A stretch of 64,000 bases of DNA from Phorcus lineatus (GCA_921293015.1 OV121091.1:40780839-40844838), one strand, 5' to 3'; shown: positions 37,090 through 49,685, counted from the first letter of the stretch. Made by a program: numbers and translations. The notes: generated by a model not told the origin, from the sequence alone.

Positions 37090-38530
37090 GAGAAAATTGT
37101 CTTTAATTCGATATAAATTACGAATATGCGCTACCTGAACTGAATATACAGCATGTGCCGTAAATGAGGTGATTTTTACATATTTTTAGTTTTACACCAT
37201 TTTGTCACACCAATTTTCACATGATGTGCTCAACTTATTTTGACAATCTTTATATCATAAGATAGAGAGAAAGATTGTCTTTCATTCCATGTAAAATTTG
37301 TACATGCGCAAAAATAAATAAAGACACAGCAAGCGCCGCACAAAAAGCTAATTTCTCTATTCAAATCATGTAAACTGAACGGCGATTTTGACATGTGCCT
37401 TTATTTCGTTCATATCTTCTCAACAGCTAGGCGTATTTTAAAATTGATTACCTCGTGATAAAGAAGAAATAATTGTCTTCGATTTGATGTAAAAAAGTTA
37501 TATGCAGTATATAAAATAAAGATACAGCAAGTGCCGCAAAATTGCGACTTTTCTTTATTCTTTGTGTATTTACCATTTTCTCGCACTTTATATCACATAA
37601 ACTTCTCGGGACATTTTGAAATTTCATATATCAAAATATAGAGAAAAGGATGATCTATATTTCCACATAAAATTTGTATGTAAACGAAAATCAGTAAAGA
37701 CCCGACGAGCATCGCGCAAACAGGCAATTTCTCTATTCATATCTTGTTAACCGAGAAGCGATTTTTTCAACTGCTTTTTACACTTCCTATCTATTTAACG
37801 GCAGAGCGCATTATCAACATTTTTATATCACAATAAAGAGAAAAGGATCGTCTTCAATTCTATATAAAATTTGCAAATTACAATGAAACAATAAAGGAGC
37901 GGTAAGTGATGTCGCAATTATCAAAATCTGTTCTCAAATACCTGAGGGGACAATCTTTGCAAACTATATATATTCCAAACCAAGCGGTACATATTTATCA
38001 TTTTCATATCAACGTAAAGATGAAATAAATACCTTCATTTTCATGTGTAATTTGCCCATATTTGCATCAAAATAAAACGTGTGGAAATTATGCGACAAAT
38101 GTCGCGGTAAGGCGATTATCAAAGACTTTATTCACTAGCTTTACCCACGTTTCGTTGGTAATAACTTCTAAATACACAGCAAAAGATTATTATGATTTAT
38201 TTATTCGTAAAGAAGAACAAATTGCCTTCAATTCCATATATAATTTGCATGTATACAAAGCGAATAACTTGAATTATAAAATTGGAAATAAAGACAATTT
38301 CTGTTAAGTGTGGGTGTATTTTTCAGCGGGGATACCCCGCCTGCACGCGCTCACGCGCTTGCCCGGGGCTACTAGCTTAGTAGTATTACTGTGGGGGTCA
38401 GAACGTTATCGGGGTTTATCACTACCCTGCTTTCGTTATTTATATCTTTCATTTAGGATGGCGTATCGTAATGAAATTTATCGTAAAATATAGAGCAATA
38501 AATTAGCTTCATTTCCGTATATAATTTGTC
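37090..38530 (+). repeat. Degenerate ~190-bp tandem array inside the TTAA element
   Basis: A box of the form (A)TTGTCTTCAATTCCATATA then AAATTTG recurs at about 37096, 37274, 37472, 37650, 37847, 38029, 38221 and 38502. The spacings are roughly 178, 198, 178, 197, 182, 192 and 281 bp. A second box, AATAAAGACACAGCAAGCGC then CGCA, follows about 40-50 bp later in most units (37139, 37316, 37523, 37693, 37886, 38070). The alternating short and long spacing suggests an original dimer of about 376 bp. Units are strongly diverged outside the two boxes. Confidence 0.75.
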
Positions 38531-38913
38531 TATGTGCACTCAGTGATTAAATGATTTTATAGAGTTTGAAATATAGACAATTTTTGAATAATTGTAAAAT
38601 TCGTGCTAGACAAATTTTTGTAATAATTTTTATATCGATGTCAAGAGGAACTATTCGTCTGTAGTTTCGTTTTCATTTCGCGCATGCGCTCTTAGAATTT
38701 ATTGAGTTACGGCGCCCGAATTGAAAACAAGTTTACTTCGGTTATAGAAACCGTTCTAGGGGTAATAGAAATTTCATTCAAAGTGTCAGGTAAGAATCTT
38801 CCATTTGTAACACGGGATTCGCCGACTAGCTTTGTATACAACGATATTTACATCCGTATTTCGCCACGTAAACAAACCATATATTGGCAAAACGGTCGCG
38901 ACTCGCGGCACTG

Positions 38914-39017
38914 GAAAATTCAGCCACTGGTGCTAATTACGCATTAACGGTAGCGAGGCGAGTGCTTGAAAATTCAGCCACGGGGGCAAAACTGGTCAAA
39001 ATAAATATTCAGCAACT
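38914..39017. repeat. Subterminal GAAAATTCAGCCAC direct repeats
   Basis: GAAAATTCAGCCAC is exact at 38914-38927 and 38968-38981, and a related AAATATTCAGCAAC sits at 39004-39017, next to the right terminus of the TTAA element. Repeated subterminal motifs often act as transposase binding sites; that role is inferred. Confidence 0.6.
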
Positions 39018-40296
39018 TGAGGGTTAATGTGTTAATTAGAGCATATGAAAAATATTTTTTCATAATTTAAGTATCATTGGATTAGATTAGTTTGTTATCC
39101 CTTTCACCCCTACAGATCTGAAATCAGGCTCATAAAGGAATTTTTGTCTGGTTTAATTTTGTCTATATGCTCTGGACTGTTCATCTTTCAAAAATATTAC
39201 ACAGAGATGGTTTTGAGTGAATTAGTCATAAGTTTTTATTATATTTGTTCATTCTCTTGTGAGTACAAGAAATTATATATTCTTCTTGAATACATCATGT
39301 ATTCATTTATGCATCAAATAGTATCTGTATACAGCTAATATTCTGCTATATGGACCAACTAACCATTTTATATGCAGATTGTATGTGTCAGGACGACTAG
39401 CCTAGGGTAGAGTTCCATATGTAAGAGCTGAAGCAAAGTTAATCCTGGCTAATCGAGGAACCTTGTTTTGTCTGTTGAGTATCGGGCAGTGGTCCATTTT
39501 GCGGATAAATCACCTAGACAGAGTCTTAGACTCTAAGAACACTCAGTTGTTGTAGCATGAGGGCAATTTTAAGCCTTAATTTGTGGGTACTAGTAAAGCC
39601 TACTTATATTTTCTGGCCATTACTTAAATATTCCCTTTGTCTCCTTATGATTCCTGTCAATTGGAAACTCAGAAAACAGCTTTGCTGAAATTATCCAGTT
39701 AAGTCAGCTTTTAATCGGCTTAAGTTCTTTGATTTTTGATTTTCCTAAATCTGCATAAAACTCAAACTGTAAAAGTAGTAGTCAAAAGAAGACACCATGG
39801 TTTCTCTACTATTACAAAGATTTATTGTAACTGCTATCCTGTAAAAAGGCAGTAATTTAAATGTTACTGCTTCAAAGCTTTCCCAATAATCATAAATTAC
39901 TGCCAAAAGTATTATCTTCAGCGGGTAAACCATAGTCATAGAAGAAATTATCGATTATCAAGCAAAAACTACTGACGGCCATTTTTGTGTGAATACCTTA
40001 TAAATAATCATTTGAATTAGGGAAATGGGCTGGAATATCTGACGGAATATGGTATGCTCCTTTTACAACTGTTTTATTAATTGGAAACAATTGTCTTGCA
40101 ATTGGTGAGATTTTTTTTTAGTTTTAAATAACATCACTTTATTAATCTATGAAATATACTACTGCTCCCTTATCATTACCCTGAGCTACCTCTGTGACTT
40201 ACATCAGTATTTTGCATCCATAGCCACCGTCAGTTTTCATTTTGACCATGTCTGTCTCTCATATTGTATCAGCTCTGAAGTGTCTTTAATGGTGTC

Positions 40297-40471
40297 AAAT
40301 TCAGCACAGTACCACCCATGGTTCGCTAGTTCCAGCCGATGCTCGCAGGTTTCACCGCAATGCATAGCCACTATAGTGTTGTGGGCTTTCTCCCTGCAAT
40401 AATACTAGCAGCCGCGATATAAGTGAAATAATCTTGAAAGCGGCGTTAAACACCAACTCACCTCACCTCAC
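40297..40471 (+). mobile_element. 5'-truncated SINE with perfect 13-bp target-site duplication
   Basis: It begins at the TTCAGCACAGTACCACCCATG block and continues to the tail AAGCGGCGTTAAACACC and short CTCACC repeats. CTTTAATGGTGTC occurs immediately before (40284-40296) and after (40472-40484), a 13-bp perfect duplication. This defines the insertion exactly and indicates target-primed reverse transcription using a LINE's enzymes. Confidence 0.92.
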
Positions 40472-43400
40472 CTTTAATGGTGTCTTATGACAGTCTGGAG
40501 TGTCTTCAGTGTCCAGACACTCTGCAACTCCTCAGTGACAAAGGACACACTCAGAGCAGTTCAACATTGAACTTTTTGAAGTTCTCTAACTTTCCTGTTG
40601 AACTCTTATGTGCTGATGGATTCATCAAGTAAACCAATTGGGATCAACCTACGGTCTACAGGCTTTTTGCAGCCAATTGCAATAGTTAAAGTTTTGTTTT
40701 GCATGAGCTTGTGAAGTTTGAAAGTTTGAAGTCTGTTGAAAGTCAGTGTATCAGATAACCATCTAATCTCTTCAACAAACTAGTTATCACCTTGCAGCTA
40801 TGTATCTTATTTCTCTTCTTACAGGCTTTCAATAAAGAGTATTGATTTTGCATAATTAATAATTCAGTTCCATTAATTCATAGCCTAAAGTGTATCAAGC
40901 ATATATGGAATTTTGGGCAAGCTTTGACTTGTTGCCGGGATAAACTAGTTTAATGTTTTAAAGAAATTGATACATTTTGTAGAATGTTCATGAGCATCAG
41001 TGTAGATTTAAATGAAAGAAGAAAGTATCTTTGTTGGCATGGAAACTGTATACGTCACTTGATCTTGAATTAAATTTCTTAAACTGCCTTTTAAATACAT
41101 AGTCCCAGGTGCATGTAATGCATCTATCTGCTGGTTTACATTCTATGTATTCGTCCTGCTGATTTACATTTGCATTAATTTTACTAATGCTTAATTTCAC
41201 TAAAAATATGTGTTATATTTTGAGAACTGATTAATATATTTTACATCTCTCCTGAAAGATTCTACGCTTGACTTGCACCAAGATAAATTTTGTATTGTTT
41301 CATTTATAGCGGGAAGGTTGATAGCATTGTGAAAGGGCATGAAGACACTCTTATCATTTTTGTCTTTGAGTTCTCTGAGTTTCTTCATGTAGTCAGCGTC
41401 ATGATGTAATAGCATAAACACACATAATGGTGTCAATGCAATTTTGCATAATTAGTTTGAGATGGAGCAAATTTCATAACGATAATGAATTTCGAGAGTT
41501 GTCCTGGTTCTGTGTGTCTGTGTTTGAGTGACTGCCTTCTCCTTTAAAAATTAACTTTTGATGGAATATTTTTTGCTCTGGCACAATGAAACAAAAAGAT
41601 TTTTCATAAATGAATTTAGAATAAAGCAATTACAACACAATCTTGTTATTGCCCAATTGCGAGTTGATTTTTAAAGAATTGAGACTTTGTCATGTACTGT
41701 TTGTCATGGACATGTTCCAACATGTTTCCTGACTGTGTGGCTGTGGTGATGAAGCTGCCATCAAGTCCCCAGAGATTGTGAAGAGAACTTTTCTCATTGG
41801 TGGAGGGTCCAGACATTATATCACATGGTCGGTTGAATAGCAACAGTATGATGTACAGTAAAAGGGCCATTCTAGAGAATATTGTCTGGTAGAAAGATAT
41901 TTCAATTAAAAGAAGATCATATAGGTGGTTTTAGAGATTTACCGGTAGTAATATTGTAGAACAACTTTGGGCAGAGATAAACATTCATAGAAAGAGAAAG
42001 AAATGTTGTGACTGTTGCATTGTGTAGAACATCAATGTGAATGGAAACATATCTTTGTACTAAGAAGTAACAATGTTAGACTTAATTGAACATTATTTGT
42101 ACATATGAAAGGTTAGGTTCCCTGCATTGATCCCACCAATGCTTTTAAGCATCAAGGTAGAAATGCTTTATAGCAGTGGTTCCCAGCGTGCTCTTGCTGT
42201 TACTACCCACTGAGCATGCATTACAACAATATGTTATCGCTTGTTGTAACACCCTTTAATCCGCGACATATGCTCGCTCTTGACTGCAAAGCCGCAAGAC
42301 ATAGATTTATTGTTGAAGTATTGATTCTCAGACAAGTCCACTTCTCCATTACTGCAGCTAATATTTGAGAAGCAGACTTCCCTGATGTGGAAATCATTAA
42401 GTTGAGAGTTTCTCTAGGTTTTTAGTAGAAGCACCAGTGATTAGATGCATAAAGCCAGAATCTTTGTGTTTTTGATTCTTTAAAAACTTGAATTTCAAAG
42501 TTTTTAATTTACAACTAAGATTCTGTATTCTGAAAATTTATTCAGTTTTCATGTTTGAATCCCTTTTAAACTCCCTAATGAGTTGAAGAAATTGTGTGTT
42601 CAGTAGTCTTATTACTCGGGATTGTGCTGTGTCAGCTCGTCAAGGGTGTATTATGCTCTGAATTGTATTACAGGGGAACATTACTATTGGAGGATGCTAC
42701 AGGTTAAACTGGATGGTATTACATGGGCATGTGAATACGACTCAATGTGCTTGCTCAATATGTCAGCTAATATTGGGAATGAGATTGTGAAGGGTTTCAG
42801 TTGGTAGTTTTTGCTGTCCTCCATGTTTGTTATTTGATATTTACACTTCTCGGCATTGTATTGATTTTCCAAGTTGAATTTGACAGCAATTTCCTGCAAC
42901 CGAATTAAATAACTAAAATTCAAAAATCTAAAACAGCTACTGAGACTGCATTCAATTAGATACAAAGCAAATATGAGTGCAGAATTTTATACAATCAAAC
43001 TTTTTGGGATATGTTCTCATCAATTTCATTTCAATTTCATAAAATCTTGATTAGAGCAAGTTTTGATTTCTATATTAATTTATTCCCCTCGAGGGACAAC
43101 TATGCTGCTCTGTGAGTGTATGTCATGATATTTGTTAGTTAATTACTTATCCCTTACAAGTGACGCGCCTGACATTATCAAAATAATCATTGTTTGTCAG
43201 AGGTACATATAAGCTTTATAAATATCAAGGCAAATCTACACTAATTGGTTTTCTTGTCTGTGAGGTATGTCTGCCATTTCTGTTTTAATATCACAGGTTG
43301 TCCGGGGAATTAGTGATATTATTGACCATTTGCTCCTGGAGAGTAACAACATTGTATCAATATTGGTTTTAGCTTGTTACTATACAGGATATCAGGGTGT

Positions 43401-45037
43401 TTATGTTACTATCAGACAATGCATGTTTAATGCATAGCTTGGATACAGTGTTATGATTATACTTTCAGATTGTTAGCTTCTCTCACTGAGTTTTGAAGAA
43501 ATAAAATCTTTAAACTTTTTATACTAAACATTCAAGTTCCCCTCGTGCATTGATAATACATATTATTATGCCACCAGACACATGAAAGTGCTCGGCTATT
43601 TTTATCATTCCTTTTGCACTATAGGTAGAAAGGTGCTGTGGTAGTGCACTTGACAAATCACCCTCTGCAAAACTCAGTGCTAAACAAAGGGATTTCAGGC
43701 ATGCCCTTTATCCACACACTTGGACACATTATAAAGTATTGCTCTATCATCTCTGTAGAACCGTTTGTAATGGTCACAGAAATAGTGTGCTGGTCTCTGT
43801 AGACTCTCATTAGCAGATCTGAAATGACAAAAGTAAGAGGAAATGATCAGGTATCATCTAGACGTAGCGCTACTTGCATCTTCAGGGAAGTTGTCTATTA
43901 TGCGTGCATGCTTTATCTCAGCTGTCCTACAGGTCTGGAACCTAGCTCCGCTTATGGAGGGAAATTGTAATGTATAATTGTAGTCGCTACACTGCCAGCT
44001 TTCAATTACTATCAGACATCCTGGAGTCGGGAGAGGAGGAAGCTTCTGATATGTCAATATAGACAACTTTTTAGGAAAAATACTTACATCTGTCTTGTGA
44101 AACTGATATTTATTGATTTTTCTCCTTTTTCTTGGGTTGTCCTTGGTCATAGATGGATCACGTTGGGAAATAAACTACGAACAACTGTAAGAATGTAATC
44201 AATTTCCTCCTTCTTTTACATTCTCAATTAAGATTTTTAACAATTGGCCAATTTCTTTAAGCAAGATTTTTATTTGTGAGATTTTTCAATAAAGTTATGA
44301 AAGTAGCATTTATCGATTTTGCTCAAGCTGTAACAAGTTATGGCTGAAATATCTCACTCAATTATTTGATTGTTGCTGCAAAGTCTATGAACATTTGCAC
44401 CTGCTCATAGAGATGAAAGGTTCCAGGAAAAAGCTTTGTAAATTCTTTAATTGCTTATCGTTTTATAAATCTTTTAACATATTTATTAAAGATGTTTTCA
44501 ACGCAGCACTTGATTCATTTTTTGTTATTTTCTGAATTTCTTTAGCTTTTGTTCTCTGAATTTCTTAAGCTTTGTCCTCTTTATTTCGTAAACAAGACAA
44601 GCTTCTTATATTTTCAGTACTTCGATCTACTGAATTCTCGTCTCTATCAAACTAGTTTAAACCATGAAATTAAATGGCAACATTGATCTCTTTTTAATCC
44701 TCCCGTATATGAGACTAGTTTTGACCTTATCGAGAGAAAAGAGGACTATCGATATATGGTCTGCAGCTCCGCTAACGACCTGCATGATGATGATTGTGTG
44801 AGTTCTGCCGCTATTCCTGATGCAACTAACTAGATGTGTCACAGAGTAATCATGCTAGTTGTCAGATAAAGGGAGAAGTAATTAGGCTACTGATACAACT
44901 CAACTAACAACTAACGAACGAGGACTAACGATTGTATAGACTTACCGTGACTCTCCACAAGCACTTTTCATTTTATTAATTTCATTGCTTTTATTCATCT
45001 TTATGTATTCAGAGGATGGTATCTGAAATTAAATATA

Positions 45038-45215
45038 CTGCATTTCAGCGCATTACAACCCATGTTTTGCTCGTTCTAGTCAATGCTTGCAGGTTTCACC
45101 ACAATGCATAGTCTCATTGGCGTTGCGAGCTTTCTCCCTGTAATAATACTAGCTGCTGTGATATAAGTGAAATACTCTTGAAACGGCATTAAACCCCAAA
45201 TCACTCGCTCACTCA
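45038..45215 (+). mobile_element. 5'-truncated SINE
   Basis: It starts at nearly the same internal point as the 40297 copy (CTGCATTTCAGCGCA) and ends with ACGGCATTAAACCCCAAATC and a (CACT)n-like tail. Flanks CTGAAATTAAATATA (45023-45037) and CTGAAATAAAGAAATATA (45216-45233) resemble an imperfect target-site duplication. Confidence 0.85.
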
Positions 45216-46647
45216 CTGAAATAAAGAAATATATTTCTGAGACTGACATTCCTGAGATCATCCCTGATCATTCCTTTTTAAAAGCTCTCTATACCTGTGG
45301 GCAGGTTGTGTTCTATGTGCTTTATTTGTCCATGATAATAAGTAAAGAAGAAAGTGACTGCTATATATATGTCCAAAATTTTTCAATTCAATTTTGTCAA
45401 CACATTTTATGCATCATATTATTTATTTATTATATAAATATTTATAAATAATTTTTCCTATTATTTATATTTCTAAGTTTTCAAGCTTTATTCCCTAAAA
45501 CATCATACATTTTCAAGGACTTTTTTCTATTAAGTTTTATAAGATTCGCCCGTTGACAAAATTGAAAAAAAGCCCATTAAATTCATGCGTTGTAAGGAAC
45601 TTTTTCAAAACAACTGGAAACTCATTTAAAGTATAGAAAAGCATTATTTCAAGTTAATGAAATGGCATGGATCCCTGTATAGTTGAGATGGCCTACACCT
45701 CTGTTGACATAACCAATCCCGAATAAGAGGGATATGATATGATTGATGGGACAGATTGTCTGCCTTGAACGGGGGTCAAATCGCTATCAGAAATGAGATA
45801 GAATTTCATATTTTAGACGCTAATGAGTACAGAACATGTTCCTTTCGTCCATAGAGCAGCAGGAACAGCCATATCCTGATTGTCAATAACCTGATGACTT
45901 CCCTGGAGTTGTTATTTCATCAGCCAATCACATCTCATTGAATATTCACCTCCCAACTGCCGGGACTGCTTGTGTAAAGAGAGCTTTGATAATTTCGAGT
46001 CTTTTTCACTGTTCATGGTTGTTGAAATTTTTCTTGAAAAATCAATTTGATTTTTTCTGTCTCTATAGAAACACGATTTGCATGAGGGACGATTTGATTA
46101 ACAATTGGCATTTTTAGTTAATTGTTCTTTGCAGTGTTTCAAGACAAGTAATTCCAGTCATAGATTTGCAATTTTTCGATCGAAAAACTCTTATTTATTA
46201 ATTTTCTTGAAAAACGGGTTTGATTTATGGTTGTGAAATAAAGTACTTTTTGTTCTCTCAGACTCTGTACAATATTGAAGACACTGTTTTCAGGCTGTGG
46301 AAAATATATTGTCATCTAGGGAATAAATCAATTCCTTATCTTGTCTGTGTTACAATAAAGCTATATTGTTTTGTTGCAAGGCAGCAGGTCTGTATAGAAG
46401 AAGGATTGATCCAAAGAATAAACCGAGAGTCATCTTAGAACATCTGTTCATGAAGCCCAGTATCTGACTCAATCAATTACATCAAGTTGAATGATGAATC
46501 ACTAAAGTTTTGTACTTATAAAAACTTTACAAGCTAGGTATTAACTACTTCAGGTCCTTTTTGAAAAAAGGTTTCTTTGCTGTTTTTGTCTTACTTGGTG
46601 GTTTGAGGTGTATTGGATTTTGGTTTTAAAAAGTCTGGAACTGGATT

Positions 46648-46822
46648 CAGGGATTGGGAAAGACACCTTTGACAATGGGCCATTTTTAGAGATTTAAGTC
46701 ATTTTCAGAATTTTGAATGGGTCATTCCCCTTAGTAGCAATGGTAAAATTTCAAATTTGAATGGGCCATTTTTTCATCCAATGTGCAAAATGGCCCATGG
46801 CCCCTGCCTTTCCCAATCCCTG
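46648..46822. mobile_element. 175-bp MITE with perfect 15-bp terminal inverted repeats
   Basis: CAGGGATTGGGAAAG (46648-46662) is exactly inverted at 46808-46822. GGATT occurs directly on both outer sides (46643-46647 and 46823-46827), a possible 5-bp target-site duplication. The interior is partly palindromic (AATGGGCCATTTTT against GCAAAATGGCCCAT) and cannot code for a transposase. CAGGG termini recall hAT elements, but those usually duplicate 8 bp, so the superfamily is uncertain. Confidence 0.85.
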
Positions 46823-46827
46823 GGATT

Positions 46828-49324
46828 TAAAAGTAGAGATGTTTCTCCTGTAGTGAGAGTGTAAATCTGTAATCATCTCATGTTCTATTGTCTTTCAGAA
46901 TGTCTTGATATTGAACTTTACAAGGGATGGTTATCAACTATATTTAGCTATCAAGTATATAACTACAATATCATTATGACTGTCTCAGCAACACGAGAGA
47001 TACTGTCCAGGAGATTCAGAATATATGAGATGATCAGTGTAGGAAGCTAATGCTATATTTATGTAAATGTACATTGGAATGTATCCGAGGCTGATGGAAG
47101 AAAAGTATGACCTGTGCTAGGTCAGTGTTGCTGTTATCAGATCCATCTTAGAATTAATAGCCCTGGGTTCCAAAATATACAATCAATAATTTGAACTAGA
47201 ATGCTGATATAGGAACTACTCGGAAACACTGGAGTCGCTGGCACGGCCATGGTCATAGGAACACATGGGTCATTAGAACTAAACTGGCCACAGATCATTG
47301 AAAATAGTTTTTAGCGTTGTATTTATCTAAAGTGTATGAATTTTCATTATCATTTTTGATATGATAGATGTGTGGTTTCTTTGCTAATCACGATTTGAAA
47401 ATGTTGTATTTAGTGATGACTATATGATACCGTTTAACACATCTTTTATTTTCAAAATAATTTCTTCTTATAAAAGTGGAAGTAAGTGCCTGTTTTATGT
47501 TGAATCCAATCAGTCAATTTGCTCCAGATTACGTTGACAATCTCACACTCATAAAATAAATGTGTTATTTTTCTAACTTTATATTTTACAGAAGTACAAG
47601 TGTTTGATTGAATCAAGTTCATTTTTTATAGTATTTGATTGGTTGCTGGGCACCTATGAATAATACCATATTGAAACCATTGGTGTTTTACATTCAAGCG
47701 CCCTGAATGGTATTTTATGGATATAGCTCCAGTCACTTTCCGTTATTATCTCTTATAGTTTTAAGTTCCATTTGTCTGTATATTTGTTGTTATGACTTTG
47801 GTTTGTTAACTAAATGTTGGACACTGATTGAGGATTCCAAATTTTCTTTATGAACATCAAAGAATTCCAAAACCTTTCATGACTTCTTATTGTAACACTC
47901 TATTTACTGAATTGTATAGACATTTTTGGTAGAAGTTACAGGAATCAATGCTTTAGCAAAGGGAATCAAGGATTTGTCACTGACTGAAGGTTCCAAATGT
48001 TCTTGAATACCGTAACAGAGTTATCTTTCTTTGCCTCTTATTTCCAATCACTTGTCATTTTAGGTGTGTACGTCTAGAATATAGATCACTTGACAAGCAT
48101 ATTTGTGACTGAAAATGGTCATGCTCTGATCATGAATTGAAAGAATTGAAATAATATACGATCTTCCCACATTGATATTTTAAAATTAATGTGAATGCGA
48201 TAAATACTATACATGCAGAGCCTAGCTATATAGGATGAAACTCATTTTTACCAATCTATCTTTCTTACTTCAATAATTGATTGAATACTGAATACTTCTT
48301 ATGAAATGCATATTTATGAGAGTATGAGGCAAGATTATTATGGTCTGAAAAGAGAAGTTTGGGAATAGCTGATGGTTTCTATATGCTAACATTGTAATGT
48401 TTTGAATGTTATGAATAAATGAGTTCAAATTAAGATTATTGAGAAATGTTTTGCATGTCTAGTGATAAAATGAATATTTCTGAAAGTACAATTGCTTAAT
48501 CTGAAAGTTTTAACAACAAATGTGAATCTTATTTATTCCAAAAGAAAAAAAGTTTATAAACTTCACCTTTTGAGTTGATTAAAGTGCGTATCCAGTATTT
48601 AGAAGTCACAACTTGTTAGGAAATGCAATAATGACATTCAATGTCCTAAGTTAGACATATGTGAAATAGATAAAGATAAGTGTTAAATAGTTAAGATATG
48701 AATTTGTATACTAACATCAATCATGAAACAATTTTCTTGCTAACTTCATCACTCTTTTTGGCCAGAGACCAATTATATTCTTAGAATGACAGCCTGGTTG
48801 GTATCCCAGAAAGAAATCTTTGCTCGTGGCATATGGGCCCCTGTGTCACACAGTCCCTAGAGATATGTCTGGATATTTTTTACTTAGATTCAGTAGTTCT
48901 TGTCTGACCACCATTTGTAGCTTTGAAGAAGCAACTATTCATGGAATGACAATGCTGTAGAAATAAACTGACATCAAGATTCTTAAAAAGAGGTGTCCAT
49001 GTTTATTATCCAATTTGAATGTTCTTTGTAATTCATTGCAAAAATGGTCGAGACTTGTATTATCTAATCTTGCTTTCAATGTTGTGATATGATCACATGT
49101 ATTTATTTCATGTTCTTCTCATCTCAATGGAGCTTTTCTATCAATTCTTCTTTCTTCAACTGTTTGATGTTTATATCTTCTTCGACTTCAAAATTATCCA
49201 GTTTAATTTTGTTTTTTTAACATGAATACATCAATTTGATGTCACGAAATATCTTCCAAATACACAAATTCTCTTTTATCATCATGTTTTTGGATGAAAG
49301 ATCCCCAAGAACAAATCACATTGT
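46828..49324. other. Intron segment, nothing recognised
   Basis: AT-rich unique-looking sequence. Confidence 0.55.
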
Positions 49325-49657
49325 TTATACAGGGCCACTTGCTTCTATAAGATAGTGAGCAAACTCTTCTAGAACTACACCAAAGTGTTCATGCATATCT
49401 CGTTTAGCTGCTTCCCTCTCCTTTACATAATGGATTCCTTGTAACCACAGAATACCAAACTCTGGCAATGGGTTTTGGAATGATTCTTTTGAGAAGCAAT
49501 CGTGAGATGTTGTTAAAAGGAGATCAAGGAAATAGTTAAGAGTTTTGTCAGGACCTGATCTGGAAATGAAGCATCTCCATGACTTTTGTACATAGTATCT
49601 TATCCTTTTCTTTCCCTCTCCAGCGCCGTTGAGCATCTCTTGCTGGAAATAAGGCAC
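49325..49657 (-). other. Unrecognised 110-residue open frame, possibly a repeat-borne or retrocopied exon
   Basis: On the minus strand a 110-codon frame ends with TAA at 49325. Its composition is more protein-like than other frames nearby: balanced charged residues, Trp in RCF and ILWLQG contexts, and a helix-like C-terminus (KEREAAKRDMHEHFG). I do not recognise a family. A possible minus-strand acceptor (GCCTTATTTCCAG) precedes CAAGAGATGCTC, which would give an exon starting at about 49643. However, its 5' end overlaps a retroposon tail on the + strand, so it may be part of a repeat. A frame of this length can also arise by chance in 64 kb. Confidence 0.25.
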
Positions 49658-49685
49658 TATATAAGTTCATTATTATTATTATTAT
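49620..49685 (+). mobile_element. Retroposon 3' tail ending in (ATT)n
   Basis: AGCGCCGTTGAGCATCTC, then GGAAATAAGGCACTATATAA, then GTTCATTATTATTATTATTATC. A GGCGCTATATAA block followed by an ATT microsatellite is a common 3' end of metazoan SINE/LINE elements. The 5' limit is not clear. Confidence 0.65.

Larger units (their letters stand above)
36584..39023. mobile_element. TTAA-flanked piggyBac-like non-autonomous element, 2440 bp
   Basis: The block is bounded by TTAA at 36580-36583 and 39024-39027. Just inside, the ends are inverted copies: CCCTCAAGCCGC on the left, and GCAACTTGAGGG on the right, which reads CCCTCAAGTTGC on the other strand. TTAA duplication plus termini beginning CCC are hallmarks of the piggyBac superfamily. 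The interior has no reading frame that looks like a transposase, and the longest frames (about 80 codons) show no DDD-type motifs, so it would need an enzyme supplied in trans. It stands out by high CpG and G+C at both ends (36590-37080, 38320-38420, 38850-39000) and by an internal degenerate array. The inverted repeat is short (10 of 12 bases), so Kolobok-type elements, which also use TTAA, are an alternative. Confidence 0.75.
39028..46642. other. Intron segment with two truncated SINEs
   Basis: Besides the SINEs at 40297 and 45038 it is AT-rich, extremely so at 45415-45480. A TGATTGATGG sequence at 45740-45749 resembles a Pbx/Hox site, but single sites of this kind occur by chance. Confidence 0.5.

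Noticed and set aside
38702..38947. 81-codon frame inside the TTAA element as a possible transposase piece
   Set aside because: No catalytic Asp motif or zinc-finger cysteines typical of piggyBac transposases, and too short.
45740..45749. TGATTGATGG as a Pbx/Hox binding site
   Set aside because: A single degenerate 10-mer in 64 kb is not evidence without conservation or neighbouring sites.
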